DNA of 64,000 nucleotides from assembly GCA_937775295.1 (NCBI GenBank), contig CALKBZ010000006.1, positions 62,001 to 126,000 on the forward strand, written 5' to 3'. Below the pieces are notes generated by a model. That model was not told the DNA's origin. It saw only the letters and a program-made list of their open reading frames with translations, and made no database searches. Numbering within the stretch: position 1 is the stretch's first letter; the number at the start of each line of letters is the position of its first letter. The stretch is from an uncultured Opitutales bacterium (lineage in GTDB: Bacteria > Verrucomicrobiota > Verrucomicrobiia > Opitutales > Coraliomargaritaceae). The position numbers and the translations under genes were made by a program. Below are positions 8,834-19,061 of this stretch, one piece after another.

Positions 8834-8905
8834 GCGGGTGTCGTATAACGGCTATTATGTGACCTTCCCAAGGTTGAGACGAGGGTTCGACTCCCTCCAC
8901 CCGCA
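8834..8905 (+). tRNA. tRNA-Gly (CCC anticodon)
   Basis: The acceptor GCGGGTG (8834-8840) pairs with CACCCGC (8898-8904) and is followed by discriminator A; CCA is not encoded. The anticodon loop TTCCCAA gives CCC. The T arm is GAGGG-TTCGACT-CCCTC. All arms pair well. Confidence 0.93.
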
Positions 8906-8915
8906 GCATCTCCTT

Positions 8916-8948
8916 AACCCGCTCAAACACTGAGTTTAGCGGGTTTTT
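8916..8948 (+). terminator. Rho-independent terminator after tRNA-Gly
   Basis: The arm AACCCGCT...AAAC pairs with GTTTAGCGGGTT over a short loop and ends in T5. It lies 10 bp past the tRNA-Gly gene. Confidence 0.88.
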
Positions 8949-9049
8949 AGTACCTTTGGGGGTATGTCCGAACTGTGACATTATGGCTCTAAAATGACTG
9001 AATTTGACTAGATTTAATCTGATTTAGTCGGACGTCAGATGTTTTTTCT

Positions 9050-9346
9050 GTGCCGATAAACCAGCAAGCATCGGGTGCTGGTTTGTCTGAGATGACGCGT
9101 GAGCGTGCATTGAAGATCCTCGATCAGGAGGATGGCGAATTACCAAAGTCAGCCATGCTTCGCTGTCGCGTACGTTATTTCACTGGCGGTGCGATCTTGG
9201 GCTCTGCTGAGTTTGTGCGCGGCTTTACTGGTGCCTGGCAAATGGAGCGTGGGCGTAAGCACCCGCCGAAGGTGAATGCGATGAAGGGCTCGGGATGGGG
9301 CGACCTCGCGGTAATTCAGGGATTGAGGCGGCAGGTCTTCGGTTGA
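9050..9346 (+). pseudogene. C-terminal fragment of a REP-associated tyrosine transposase (RAYT, Y1/IS200-like)
   Basis: The 98 codons carry the C-terminal hallmark of RAYT proteins: LRCRVRYFTGGAILGSAEFV followed by a basic stretch and the tail WGDLAVIQGLRRQVFG. Full RAYTs are about 200-350 residues, with the HUH and catalytic tyrosine region at the N-terminus. That part is absent here and I see no trace of it in the 100 bp upstream. The GTG at 9050 is therefore only the first usable codon, not a genuine start. RAYTs mobilise REP/REPIN repeats in trans, which ties this relic to the REPIN-like repeats in uvrA and upstream of the glycogen phosphorylase gene. Confidence 0.82.
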
Positions 9347-9386
9347 TTCGTGTCCTCTTGATTGGCTATCTACTCACTATCTATTG

Positions 9387-12089
9387 CTAAAACTCCCGGC
9401 TGAGGGCGATTCGGTAACGTCGGCCTGCTAGGCTGTAGAGTGAAGTGTCATAGCCGTCGGCAAATGCGCCGGCGGCGAACGGTGGTGCTTCGTCGCTTAC
9501 ATTGTCAACGCCGACGGTGAGTGTGGTGTTACTGAGCCACACATCAGCGGTCGAGCGCCAGCGATAACTGGTGACGAGATCGAGTGTCGTGTATGAGTCG
9601 ATTTCGCGTGATTTTTTGTCGTTGGTGAAGGCGGCATTGTCGTCGAGTGAATGGGTGTAGTTGAGCGTGCCGCCGAGGGTGAGCCCTTTACGTAACCAAA
9701 TGAGTTCAAGGTAGCCTTTGTAACGAGGAATTGAGCCTCGCCCAATGATATTGCCGCCAGCTGCGCGTGGATCAACCATATCACCGAGGTAAGACTGATA
9801 CGGGGAGTCGTCCGAGGCTTTTAGTTTATAAGTCAGGACTTGATTCACACCGAGAGTCGCTTGCCAGAGACCATTCGCAGTCGGTTCCTTGTAGCTGAGT
9901 TTGGTGTCGATCCCATCGGCGGTTGATTCCGCTGCATTAAACCAGTTTGCGTAGACAAGGTAGAGGGCTTGAGTGCTAGTACGGATGACAGATGCGTCCC
10001 CAATGTCGTTGCCTAGTGCTGCTTGATCGACGAAGTGTTGCGCACCATTGACGATGACATCCTCAGTCTCGATTCGGTAGTAATCGACCGATACGCGCCA
10101 GCCCCGTGTCTTGTTGGGTTCGAATGCGACGCCGATATTCAGGTTGGTGGATTTCTCTGGATCGAGAGTCGGAATTGCCTCTGACGTTGGTTGGTATGGT
10201 TGAGTTGTTTAGCGTAAAGCCAAGTGGGTCATTATAGATCGGCGAAATACCCAGAGTATCCTCCTCCATAGCTTTCGGTGAGGGTCGGTGCTCGGAAGGA
10301 TGTGCCATATGCGAGCACGTAGCTGAATCGCTTCGTGTGGTTGGTAGACGAGCGCTGCTTTGTAGACAAAGGCGTCATAGTCATTGGAGTCATGACTGCT
10401 ACCGGCAGTGGGCTTATCCTGATAGTCTTCGTATCGGGCGGACAGGCTCAGGTCTAGCTTTTGATGATCGTTGGAAAATATCGGGATCAACGTTTCGGCG
10501 TAGATCGATGCAACTCCGCGTTCGGCTGAAAAGGAGCTTTCCTCAACGCCTCCCAAATTTGAACCAGACTCAAATAGAGAGTCTATATCGACATCGATTT
10601 CTTCTTTTCGAAATTCGAATCCAGTCGCGAGTAGAACTGTGCCGCTCGGGAGTTCAAAGATCGGGGCATTGGCTTTTAGATCATAGCTCCAGAATTCTTC
10701 GTCGTAGTGATTTGTTGGGTTGCGGGCGGCGGTCGCGAGCGCTGCGGCATTGTCATATTCCGGGCCAGATGTATATGCGGATGCAAATGGGTTGAATGCC
10801 CCGGAGGTAATGAGACCTACCATCGCGGATTTGTCTGCGATGCCAGAGTAGTGCGCATCGAGATCTGTTTTGATGTAGAGGCCTGCCGTTTCCCAATTCC
10901 ACTCACCGATTTGACCACGTAATCCGACGAGCCCGCGCATTGCGGTTTTCTCTTGATCGATTTCAAGATTACCAATTTCAAAGCTGCGGTAGTTGACTTG
11001 ATTCAAATCGTCAGGGTCGATGCCTGTCGGACGGTGTGGACTGCTTTTTGACGCTGCGAGGATTGTAGGCTCAAAAAAAGAGCCAGACCACGGAGCAGGG
11101 GCTAGCCCATTGTTGAACTCGCTGTCGGTATAGAGCAGTTCGCTCCAGATTTGCAGGGTAGGGGTAATATCGTGGCTAATGTTTGCCATGATGTTGCTGC
11201 GCTCCACTTCCGGAATCGCCACGGCCGACTCGCTGAAGTTGTAGCGTTCATTCTTCTCATCCCACGGGCGATAGTCGGATAGATCGCTCGGCGCTGAGAT
11301 GCTATCCTTCAAAACATATTCAGTGCCGCCGACATTAATGCGCCCAGGGTAGATGGGGCTGCCTTGGTTTTGACCACTTTGATTACGTCGGTCAGTATCC
11401 CTAGATATGTGACGATCACGCGCCTCAATGGAATTGCGCTGATACCAACTGCCGAGTAGCAGGAGGTGTGTCGATTCGTTGAGATCTTGGCCGGTCAGGA
11501 AGGAAATTGTTTTCTCTGAAGCATCTCCATCTGAGGTGTCGCTGTAGCTCGAATCAACACGGTTGCCAGTGAAAGTGTCGTGTAAGAGTATGTTGACGGT
11601 GCCTGCCACGGCGTCAGATCCATAGGCGACGGAGGTGCCATCAGTGGCGACCTGGATCTCTCGAATCGCGGCGGAGGGGATTAAGTTAAGATCGGCAAAT
11701 CCACCATGCTGATATCCAACAGCGCTGTTGCCTCCCGCACGTCGGCCATTGATTAAGGTCAAGGTCGATAAATTTCCGAGCCCATGTATATTCGCACCAG
11801 CCGAGCCGGTGCCACTGTTGCTGTCATTTTCGGAGTTGGTCGTGCCGAATGAGAAGGGCTGCTTGCGAAGCGCTTCGATCGGTGAGGCATTGCCCCAGAG
11901 ATCCAATGAATCTGAGTCGATCACAGTGAGCGGAGCTGGACTGGTTTCACTCGAAACAGGCAGGTGACTACCGGTAACGGTGTAGGGGTCCAGTACTGTC
12001 AACGACGACTCTGTTGCCAGTTGAGCGCTAAGAGGCATCAGGGGGGCGAGGAGTAATAATGTAAGTGCTATTCGGGCGCGGGGCTGCAT
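9387..12089 (-). pseudogene. TonB-dependent outer-membrane receptor with three clustered frameshifts
   Basis: The gene encodes a TonB-dependent receptor of about 900 residues. It starts at ATG 12089 with a signal peptide (IALTLLLLAPLMPLSAQ), then a plug domain containing LDPYTVTGSHLP and GLGNLSTLTLINGRR, then the beta barrel, ending in a terminal aromatic residue (RRYRIALSREF). Between about 10320 and 10200 the homologous reading moves through all three frames: TSFRAPTLTESYGGGYSGYF in one, NDPLGFTLNNSTIPTN in the next, then PTSEAIPTLDPEKSTNLNIG back in the original frame. The original frame hits a stop at 10209. Three small indels in 120 bp summing to a whole codon fit either decay or a patch of poor sequence. 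No partner SusD-like gene is adjacent, so the substrate is unknown. Confidence 0.85.
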
Positions 12090-12191
12090 GTAACTATTGT
12101 TCAGATCATTATCTGTTCTAGATCATTGCAGTGCCTACAAGGTAAATAGTGCGCTGAGTCAGCTTTTTGCATCTTACATTATCCTTAGGGG

Positions 12192-12250
12192 ATTCAAACT
12201 CGATGACATCGACCCAAATGCTGCAAGTTGTCATCGACTAGGTTTTGAAT
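12192..12250. repeat. Imperfect inverted repeat upstream of the TonB receptor gene
   Basis: The arms ATTCAAA (12192-12198) and CGATGACA (12201-12208) pair with TGTCATCG (12229-12236) and TTTGAAT (12244-12250) around a loop of about 20 bases. It could be a transcribed hairpin, a small mobile remnant or a regulator site. The rest of 12090-12417 shows no gene I can support. Confidence 0.6.
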
Positions 12251-12417
12251 AATTATCTCCTAGTGTTTGAACGTAATAGCAGCAAATGTTATAGGTGCAT
12301 TAAGTCGCTGAGTGGGCCGATTACCGAGCTTCATACGTCTCTAGGTGCCGTTCGGTATAGATGCGCACGATGGAGAATGTGGGCGCGTGGTGATTCTGTC
12401 GAGGTTCAATCAAATAA

Positions 12418-12448
12418 AGAGCCTGCAAGTCTTTGACTTGCAGGCTCT
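12418..12448 (-). terminator. Rho-independent terminator of tRNA-Ser
   Basis: A perfect 14-bp stem AGAGCCTGCAAGTC with loop AAA on the minus strand (12448-12435 and 12431-12418) is followed by TTTATTTG. It lies 12 bp past the 3' end of the minus-strand tRNA-Ser. Confidence 0.88.
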
Positions 12449-12459
12449 TAAAAAGATGG

Positions 12460-12547
<88 letters not shown>

Positions 12548-12691
12548 ATACCAATACCGAGGAAGAAAGCGGGCTGAGCGCGAAGATCAATCCTTATTTT
12601 CAGAGAATTTAAGAAACTCTCCGAATCGCGGAAAATACTGGATGTTCCGCTGGATTTTAGCAGAAGCCACAACGCAACCTGCCTTCGAATA

Positions 12692-13024
12692 TTAGATACG
12701 GTGCTCTTCGATGTCGTAGACGTCGAACCAAGTGTAAACGATTTTGTCGGAAGGGATGAACTCTGCGACGTAGCCTTCGAGAAAAAGCTGAAGCTCGATC
12801 GCCATCTCACTGATCCGCTTGGTGCGTAGATCGTTGTTCCATTGTACCAGTGCCTCCTGTGTGTGATCAATCGCGGTGGCTTGGATCCACTCGGCTACAG
12901 CGGCATTATCAGCGCCAGTAGCCACAAAAGCTTTGAAGTTCTCCGCAGTGATTCCGGCAAAAGTGAGGAACAGTTGGTCGAGTGGGCAATCGAAGTGATA
13001 CTCACCTGCAGTCCCTGCGATCAC
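12692..13024 (-). CDS. DUF5069 domain protein, start uncertain
   Basis: The frame contains the DUF5069 signature TAGEYHFDCPLDQLFLTFAGI, and its C-terminus YTWFDVYDIEEHRI is intact. The function of this domain is unknown to me. The only standard start codon is the GTG at 13024, but recognisable domain sequence continues upstream in the same frame (SIDLSKEFPRSPRATLAGY, to about 13120) without any ATG, GTG or TTG before an in-frame TAG near 13165. Either translation starts at a rare codon such as the ATA near 13142, or the N-terminus has been damaged. It follows uvrA on the same strand. The function stays unassigned. Confidence 0.75.
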   Translation of the reverse strand: MIAGTAGEYHFDCPLDQLFLTFAGITAENFKAFVATGADNAAVAEWIQATAIDHTQEALVQWNNDLRTKRISEMAIELQLFLEGYVAEFIPSDKIVYTWFDVYDIEEHRI

Positions 13025-13226
13025 CGCTCGGCACTTGTCGAGTGTGCGCGCTGCGATGACGTAGCCAGCTAGTGTCGCGCGCGGGCTGCGGGGGAATTCT
13101 TTACTGAGATCGATTGAGCTTACGTTGGATGTGGACGTTATGGATAGGAGAGCGTTTGAAGGAACTACCTATTCCAATTTATTCGTCGGTTCCTTCGGGG
13201 CAGGTTTAACCATACGTCAGTCACTT

Positions 13227-16200
13227 TTAACAATCTTTCAGAAATGGAGCTGTCACGCTAGCCTTTGTCTGTTTAATGCCTTCGACTGCACCTTGATAGA
13301 GCAGTTCACCTCCTGCATCGCCGCCGTTGGGGCCGATCTCTACTAGATAGTCGGCATCGGCGATCACGTCCAAATGGTGTTCAATGACGACTACGGTGTG
13401 ACCTTTGTCGACCAGGCGGTGCAACAATTCGATGAGGCGTTCAACGTCACTGAGGTGAAGGCCGATAGTGGGCTCTTCTAGAATGTAGAGGTTGCCTTGG
13501 CCTTTGTCGTATTGGCGCTCTTTGTAGGTGGGCATGCCTTTGGCTAATTCGCTGACGAGTTTGAGGCGTTGGGCTTCGCCTCCAGAAAGGGTGGGAGAAT
13601 ATTGCCCGAGCGCGATGTAGCCAAGCCCAGTTTCGACCATGGCTTCGAGTAAACCTTTTAGGCCGGTGTGGAAGCTGAAGAATTCGGCGGCTTCCTCGAA
13701 ACTCATGAGTAAGGCGTCGGCGATGTTTTTTCCATTCCAGCGCAGTTCGTCGAGTTCGGCGCCGTAGCGTCGACCGTTGCAATCCTCACAGGTCACATAA
13801 GTGTCAGGCATGAAATTCATTTCTAGCTTCAGCCGGCCTGCGCCTTTGCAGGTCTCGCAGCGACCCCCCTTAGTGTTGAAAGAGAAGGTGCCGGCGCTGT
13901 AGCCTCGAGCGCGGGCTTCGGGCAGGCTAGCGTAGATGTCGCGGATGATGTCGAACGCACCGATGTAAGTGGCGGGCGTAGAGCGCGGAGTTTTACCGAT
14001 CGGGGATTGATCGACTTCGATCACTTTTCGCACGGTTTCTGCACCGTGCAGCGCTTTAAAAACCATCCCGCTCTTCGAGCTCCCCTCGTTAAACAGGTGG
14101 GAAGTTTGTTTGGGAGTCAGCTTAGCTGATTTGATTTCGATCGCGGACTCGACCAGTGGCTTTAATAAGTCGCGGGTCAGGGTGGATTTACCGGCACCCG
14201 AGACGCCGCAGATTGCGGTGAGGCGGTGCTTGGGGATTTGTACATCGAAGCCCTTGAGGTTACGCAAGGCAGCGCCTTCTAGACAGATCCATTGCTCGTT
14301 GCTCTTTTTTTTGCGAGGGCTCCATTGCGCGGGGAGGGGGCGACATGTCCCTCGTAAGGGGTGCGGCATGCTCTTGCGTAAGTATTTGCCGGTGATCGAT
14401 GCCTGGTTTGTACGCAGTTGTGCGAGTGTGCCACAGGCGACTATTTCGCCGCCATGGATGCCTGCGGCTGGGCCGATGTCGATGATTTGATCGGCGTGCT
14501 TCATGGTGTCCTCGTCGTGTTCGACGATGAGGAGCGTATTGCCACGATCGCGGAGTTGTTCCAGGGCGGTGATCAGTTGTTCGTTGTCGCGCGCGTGTAG
14601 GCCGATAGAAGGCTCATCGAGCACATAGAGAACGCCAGAAAGGTTGGAGCCGAGTTGAGCTGCGAGTCGGATGCGTTGCGCCTCACCGCCTGAGAGTGTC
14701 GCAGTGGCGCGATCGAGGCCAAGGTAATTGAGGCCAACGCGATCCATAAAGCGTAGTCGCTCTTCAATTTCAGGGAGGAGCTCTTCAAGTACGGGCCCGC
14801 TGCGCTTGTCGGTTTTTACGCGCTTGAGCGTGTCGATCAATTCGTTGGGTGTCAGTGCCAGCAGCTCTGGGAGACTGACAGCGTTGTTGGTTGAACGTTG
14901 TTGGTTGTTTGAGGTTTTAAGGGGGAGCTTAACGGCGCGGCTGAGTGGGTTGAGGCGTTCCCCGTTACAATCTGGGCACGTGTCGCCGTCTTCGACGCCG
15001 TCGGGCACATCGATGGCGGCGGCTTCGTCTTTACTCATCCAGTTAAAGATTTGGCCATAACCGCGGCAGCTCGAGCACCAGCCACGTGCGCTATTCCATG
15101 AGAAGTTTTTCGGATCTAGCTCGGGGAAGGCTTCACCAGTGATGGGGTCGGTGCGTTTCGTGGAGAGCCAAGATACGATCTCGCTTTTCGAGTTGAGCAA
15201 AAAGGCGGTGCCTTTGCCGAGTTTGAGAGCTTCTTTGAGTGCGGAGGGCAATGCTCTGTCATTGTCGCCCTCTGCCTTCGCGGAAACGACGGAGCGTTTC
15301 CCTCCATTGAGGTTGGCAATGACTAGTTCGATATCGTGCTCACTATAGCGATCTAGCTTTTGGAACTGATTGATGGGCACGAGTTGGCCGTCGATACGTA
15401 AAGTCTCATAGCCGTGGTCACTGGCCCAGTCTGCGAGGGGTTGGTGGTGGCCTTTGCGCCCACGCACCAGCTGAGCGCAGATATAAAGCTGCTTTGCGTT
15501 GGATTCGGCGAGGATTGTTTTGAGGCGCTTGAGTAGTGCGCCTTCGCTCTGACTGATCACAGCTTCGCCAGAGCTAGGAGAATGTTGAATGCCAATTCGT
15601 GCATACAGTAAGCGTAGGTGTTGAGCGACCTCGGTAATTGTGGCAACGGTCGATTTACGCGTGCCTTTGGTCACGCGTTGCTCAATTGCGACGGTGGGCG
15701 CGATGCCGTGCAGCTCATCGACATCGGCACGTGGCATTTGCTCCACAAATTGGCGTGCATACGCAGACATCGATTCCATGAAGCGCCGTTGACCTTCGGC
15801 AAATATGATGTCGAAGGCGAGGGACGATTTGCCAGAACCTGAAACGCCAGTGATGACGCTGATCTTATTGTGCGGAATCTCGCAGGAGATATTTTTGAGG
15901 TTGTGCTCCCGGGCGCCACGGACGCTGAGAGAACGAGGGTGAGCGTTGTAAGTGGACTTTGGTTCGGCTGCTTTGATCTCGGCGGAGGGCAGCGGGGTCA
16001 TCCCTGTCAGTGCATGGCGCAGGTATGCGGCAGTTTCGCACTTGGTTTTTGCGATGTCAGACGGTTTGCCTTGTGCGACGATTTGACCGCCGCCAAGACC
16101 TGCTTCGGGACCGATTTCGACGATCCAATCGGCAATTTTGAGTATGTCGATATTATGCTCAATGACAATAAGCGAGTGACCCGCATTGACTAGGCCTTGC

Positions 16201-18896
16201 AAGACGCCGATGAGGCGTTTGACGTCGGCACGGTGTAAGCCTGTGGTGGGTTCGTCGATTAGAATGAGCGCATGCCCGGACTTTTCGGCAATCTTTCCGA
16301 GATAGCGGATTAGTTTAAGGCGTTGAGACTCGCCGCCGGAGAGTGTATTGAGAGGTTGCCCGAGTTTTAGATAACCGAGGCCGACATCGATCATTGGGGT
16401 GAGGCAACGAGTGACTTTCGGGTAGTCGGCGAAGAAAACGACTGCGTCGTCGACATCCAGTTCGAGGATCTCGGTAATACTGAGAGCGTTGAATTGAATC
16501 TCCAAAACTTCGGGTTTGAAGCGTTGACCGTCGCAGCTTTGGCAGGGCACGAAGAGGTCGGATACGAATTGCATCTCGATACGTTCGTAGCCGAGCCCCG
16601 AACAGGTTTCACAGCGACCGTCACCGCTGTTGAAAGAGAAATGCCCAGGCATCATGCCCGCCGATTGAGCGGAGTCTAGTTTTGCAAATAATTTGCGAAT
16701 TTCAGTCCACGCATCGGAGTAGCTAGCTGGGTTGGATCGTGGTGTTTTACTGACGGGGCTCTGATCGATGAGCACCACATCGGAAAGCGGTAAGGTGGAG
16801 TCGATATCTTTGATCGTCGCGGGGTCGTCGGTAATCAGTCCTTTTTGGGCGAGTAAATTTTGATAGATGACGTTGTTCAGTAGTGTGCTTTTTCCAGAGC
16901 CAGAGACGCCGCTCAGGCAGACGAAGGCTTGCTGCGGAATGTGCAGATCAACTTCCTTGAGGTTGTGCTTACTCGCGCCATAGATGGAGAGCTTAGGGCC
17001 TTTCTTGGTATTGCGAAGTTTTTTGGGTGGATCGATTGTTTCGCGCCCAGAGAGGAAGCGTCCAGTAATGGTATCCGAAAGTAGGATACGATTATAATCG
17101 CCATTGAAAATGAGTTGGCCGCCGTGGATGCCGGGCTTCGGGCCGATTTCGATCAGGTTGTCGGCGGCACGCATGACAGCTTCATCGTGCTCGACCACGA
17201 CCACTGTGTTACCTTGATCGGTGAGTCGGCGCAGAATCGAAATGAGGCGATCCATATCACGGGCATGTAGGCCAACGGATGGTTCATCGAGCACGAAGAG
17301 TGTGTCCACCAGAGATGAGCCGAGACAGGAGGTGAGGTTGACTCGCATAGTCTCGCCGCCTGAAAGGGTACGGGAGGTGCGGTCGAGCGTCAGATAGCCC
17401 AAGCCGACATGGTCGAGGAAGGACAGCCGGCTGATGATTTCGCTGAGTGCCGAGTGATCAGTGGGTGGCAATGCTCCGTCATTGCTACCCTGACTTGAAT
17501 GCGGCAACGACGGAGCGATGCCTTTTAGCAACGTGAGTAACTCGCTGACACTTTTTTGGTAAAGGTCGGGTAGGGTGTGATCGTTCCATTTCCAGTTGAG
17601 TGCTTCGGGTTTGAGGCGTGAACCGTTGCAGTCTGGGCAACGCGAATAGCTCCTGAACTTCGAGAGAAATACACGGACGTGCATTTTGTAGATTTTACTC
17701 TTGAGCCAGTCGAAGAAACGATGAATTCCATACCACTGATTGTGGTTTTCTTTATATCTCGGTTCGCCTTCTAATATGAAGAGGATTTCCTTTTTGCTCA
17801 ATTTTGACCACGGCAGGTCGGTGCGAATTTTGTGTTTTTTGGCCGCGCGCTGTAGGTCGCGTAGACTTTCGCTATAGACTGCGCCATGGAACGCACGGAT
17901 GGCACCGTCGTCGACTGATAAGCTCTTGTCGGGAGTGACTAAGTTATAATCGATCTCGATGATGCGTCCGAAGCCCTTACATTTTTCGCAGGCGCCAATC
18001 GGTGAATTGAAAGAAAAGAGCGGTGCTGTGGCAGGTCGATACGTAATGCCTGTCTCAGGAGAATGTAGCCCGTGGGTGAACTCGGCGAGAGTTGCGCCAT
18101 CTGTATCTAATATTTTAATCTGCCCTTTGCCGAAGGTGAGCGCGGCCTGTGCGGCTTCGATGAAACGAGAGCGGGTCTTGTCGTTGATCGCGATGCGATC
18201 TTGAACGACAAGAAGTGAAGAGTGAGGAGTGAGGAGTGAGGAGTCCGAACTCAGTAGTTCGTCAATGCGCATGATTGTTTTTTTGCCACTGCCCACTACC
18301 TGACTTTCACCCTCACTCGCCGAAAGCGTACTAGCACTCGGTGCGCAGCACAGCGCGACACGCGTATAACCTTGGGCCGAAAGGGGTTGGAGGATCTCGC
18401 TCCAGTCGAATTTTTCGGGACGAGTGATCGGGAATGCGATCAGCACGGTTTGGTCTTTGTGCGCGTTGAGTAGCTTTTTCCAAATCGATTGTGGGTTGTC
18501 GTCGGTGATTGGCTCACCTGTGGCGGGATCGATCAGGGTGGCGACATTAGGAAACCAGGCTTTAAAGAAATCGCAGAGCTCGGTGATAGTGCCGACGGTG
18601 GAGCGCGAGGTTTTAACCGTGTTGGACTGTTGAATCGCGATCGATGGGCGAATGTTCTCGACCGAATCGACTTTCGGGCGATCCATCAGCTCCATAAATT
18701 GGCGCGTGTAGGGGGAGAATGTCTCGACGTAGCGTCGCTGGCCTTCGGCGTGCAGGGTCTCAAACACGAGGGAGGATTTGCCCGCGCCGCTGAGTCCGGT
18801 GACGACGGTGAGTTGCCCGATGGGTAGGTCGAGGTCGAACCCCTTGAGGTTGTTTTGGCGGACGCCGCGAAGGTGGATGTATTCTTTGGAGGCCAT
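13227..18896 (-). CDS. uvrA: Double-length excinuclease ABC subunit A (tandem UvrA fusion)
   Basis: At 1,889 residues this is twice the normal UvrA length and contains two complete UvrA units in tandem. UvrA is the damage-recognition ATPase of nucleotide excision repair. Four Walker A motifs are visible: GLSGAGKSS at 34-42, GVSGSGKST near 665, GVSGSGKSS near 1022 and GVSGAGKST near 1565. Four LSGGE signatures lie near 512, 854, 1402 and 1769. Zinc-finger CxxC pairs are seen in all four modules ([36 protein letters not shown]). The start is ATG 18896. Two REPIN-like repeats (15243-15305, 17462-17522) and several low-complexity tracts are translated in frame, apparently in surface loops. Neighbours are recD2 upstream and a DUF5069 gene downstream. 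Confidence 0.96.
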   Translation of the reverse strand: MASKEYIHLRGVRQNNLKGFDLDLPIGQLTVVTGLSGAGKSSLVFETLHAEGQRRYVETFSPYTRQFMELMDRPKVDSVENIRPSIAIQQSNTVKTSRSTVGTITELCDFFKAWFPNVATLIDPATGEPITDDNPQSIWKKLLNAHKDQTVLIAFPITRPEKFDWSEILQPLSAQGYTRVALCCAPSASTLSASEGESQVVGSGKKTIMRIDELLSSDSSLLTPHSSLLVVQDRIAINDKTRSRFIEAAQAALTFGKGQIKILDTDGATLAEFTHGLHSPETGITYRPATAPLFSFNSPIGACEKCKGFGRIIEIDYNLVTPDKSLSVDDGAIRAFHGAVYSESLRDLQRAAKKHKIRTDLPWSKLSKKEILFILEGEPRYKENHNQWYGIHRFFDWLKSKIYKMHVRVFLSKFRSYSRCPDCNGSRLKPEALNWKWNDHTLPDLYQKSVSELLTLLKGIAPSLPHSSQGSNDGALPPTDHSALSEIISRLSFLDHVGLGYLTLDRTSRTLSGGETMRVNLTSCLGSSLVDTLFVLDEPSVGLHARDMDRLISILRRLTDQGNTVVVVEHDEAVMRAADNLIEIGPKPGIHGGQLIFNGDYNRILLSDTITGRFLSGRETIDPPKKLRNTKKGPKLSIYGASKHNLKEVDLHIPQQAFVCLSGVSGSGKSTLLNNVIYQNLLAQKGLITDDPATIKDIDSTLPLSDVVLIDQSPVSKTPRSNPASYSDAWTEIRKLFAKLDSAQSAGMMPGHFSFNSGDGRCETCSGLGYERIEMQFVSDLFVPCQSCDGQRFKPEVLEIQFNALSITEILELDVDDAVVFFADYPKVTRCLTPMIDVGLGYLKLGQPLNTLSGGESQRLKLIRYLGKIAEKSGHALILIDEPTTGLHRADVKRLIGVLQGLVNAGHSLIVIEHNIDILKIADWIVEIGPEAGLGGGQIVAQGKPSDIAKTKCETAAYLRHALTGMTPLPSAEIKAAEPKSTYNAHPRSLSVRGAREHNLKNISCEIPHNKISVITGVSGSGKSSLAFDIIFAEGQRRFMESMSAYARQFVEQMPRADVDELHGIAPTVAIEQRVTKGTRKSTVATITEVAQHLRLLYARIGIQHSPSSGEAVISQSEGALLKRLKTILAESNAKQLYICAQLVRGRKGHHQPLADWASDHGYETLRIDGQLVPINQFQKLDRYSEHDIELVIANLNGGKRSVVSAKAEGDNDRALPSALKEALKLGKGTAFLLNSKSEIVSWLSTKRTDPITGEAFPELDPKNFSWNSARGWCSSCRGYGQIFNWMSKDEAAAIDVPDGVEDGDTCPDCNGERLNPLSRAVKLPLKTSNNQQRSTNNAVSLPELLALTPNELIDTLKRVKTDKRSGPVLEELLPEIEERLRFMDRVGLNYLGLDRATATLSGGEAQRIRLAAQLGSNLSGVLYVLDEPSIGLHARDNEQLITALEQLRDRGNTLLIVEHDEDTMKHADQIIDIGPAAGIHGGEIVACGTLAQLRTNQASITGKYLRKSMPHPLRGTCRPLPAQWSPRKKKSNEQWICLEGAALRNLKGFDVQIPKHRLTAICGVSGAGKSTLTRDLLKPLVESAIEIKSAKLTPKQTSHLFNEGSSKSGMVFKALHGAETVRKVIEVDQSPIGKTPRSTPATYIGAFDIIRDIYASLPEARARGYSAGTFSFNTKGGRCETCKGAGRLKLEMNFMPDTYVTCEDCNGRRYGAELDELRWNGKNIADALLMSFEEAAEFFSFHTGLKGLLEAMVETGLGYIALGQYSPTLSGGEAQRLKLVSELAKGMPTYKERQYDKGQGNLYILEEPTIGLHLSDVERLIELLHRLVDKGHTVVVIEHHLDVIADADYLVEIGPNGGDAGGELLYQGAVEGIKQTKASVTAPFLKDC
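15243..15305. repeat. REPIN-like inverted repeat translated inside uvrA
   Basis: The left arm GGAGGGCAATGCTCTGTCAT and the reverse complement of the right arm (GGAGGGAAACGCTCCGTCGT) agree at most positions around a spacer of about 19 bases. The element matches the intergenic copy at 45321-45400 and a second in-gene copy at 17462-17522. It is read in frame on the minus strand as a Lys/Ala/Asp-rich insert ([14 protein letters not shown]) in the third UvrA module. Confidence 0.85.
17462..17522. repeat. Second REPIN-like inverted repeat translated inside uvrA
   Basis: The arm GGCAATGCTCCGTCATTGC (left) and the reverse complement of the right arm, GGCATCGCTCCGTCGTTGC, match at 16 of 19 positions. 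The shared core GCTCCGTC is the same as in the copies at 15243 and 45321. On the minus strand it is translated as part of [17 protein letters not shown] in the first UvrA module. Confidence 0.82.
18211..18244. repeat. Low-complexity GAGTGAGGA repeat inside uvrA
   Basis: On the plus strand the unit GAGTGAGGA is repeated about three times, preceded by the related AGAAGTGAAG. On the coding strand it is read as a Ser/Leu-rich stretch ([14 protein letters not shown]). A second in-gene low-complexity tract lies at about 14881-14915, where TTGTTGGTTG motifs give [11 protein letters not shown]. Both sit between conserved blocks, consistent with tolerated insertions. Confidence 0.75.
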
Positions 18897-19061
18897 CGTG
18901 TATGAGCCAGAGGAGGCTAAAAAGTGTAAAACGGTAAGAGGTCTAAACGTGTCAGGCTGCCATACCTTACACTCGGGGGCTTTCTGGAAAGAAAAGAAGA
19001 GATTATTTTAGTTCATCCCTAGTAAGTGTGGCTGGCCCGAACTGAGTGGGTCGGACGTGCT

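Noticed and set aside
12245-12436. Plus-strand frame of 62 codons
   Set aside because: It starts at the edge of an inverted repeat and ends in the tRNA-Ser terminator, so it is not a credible gene.
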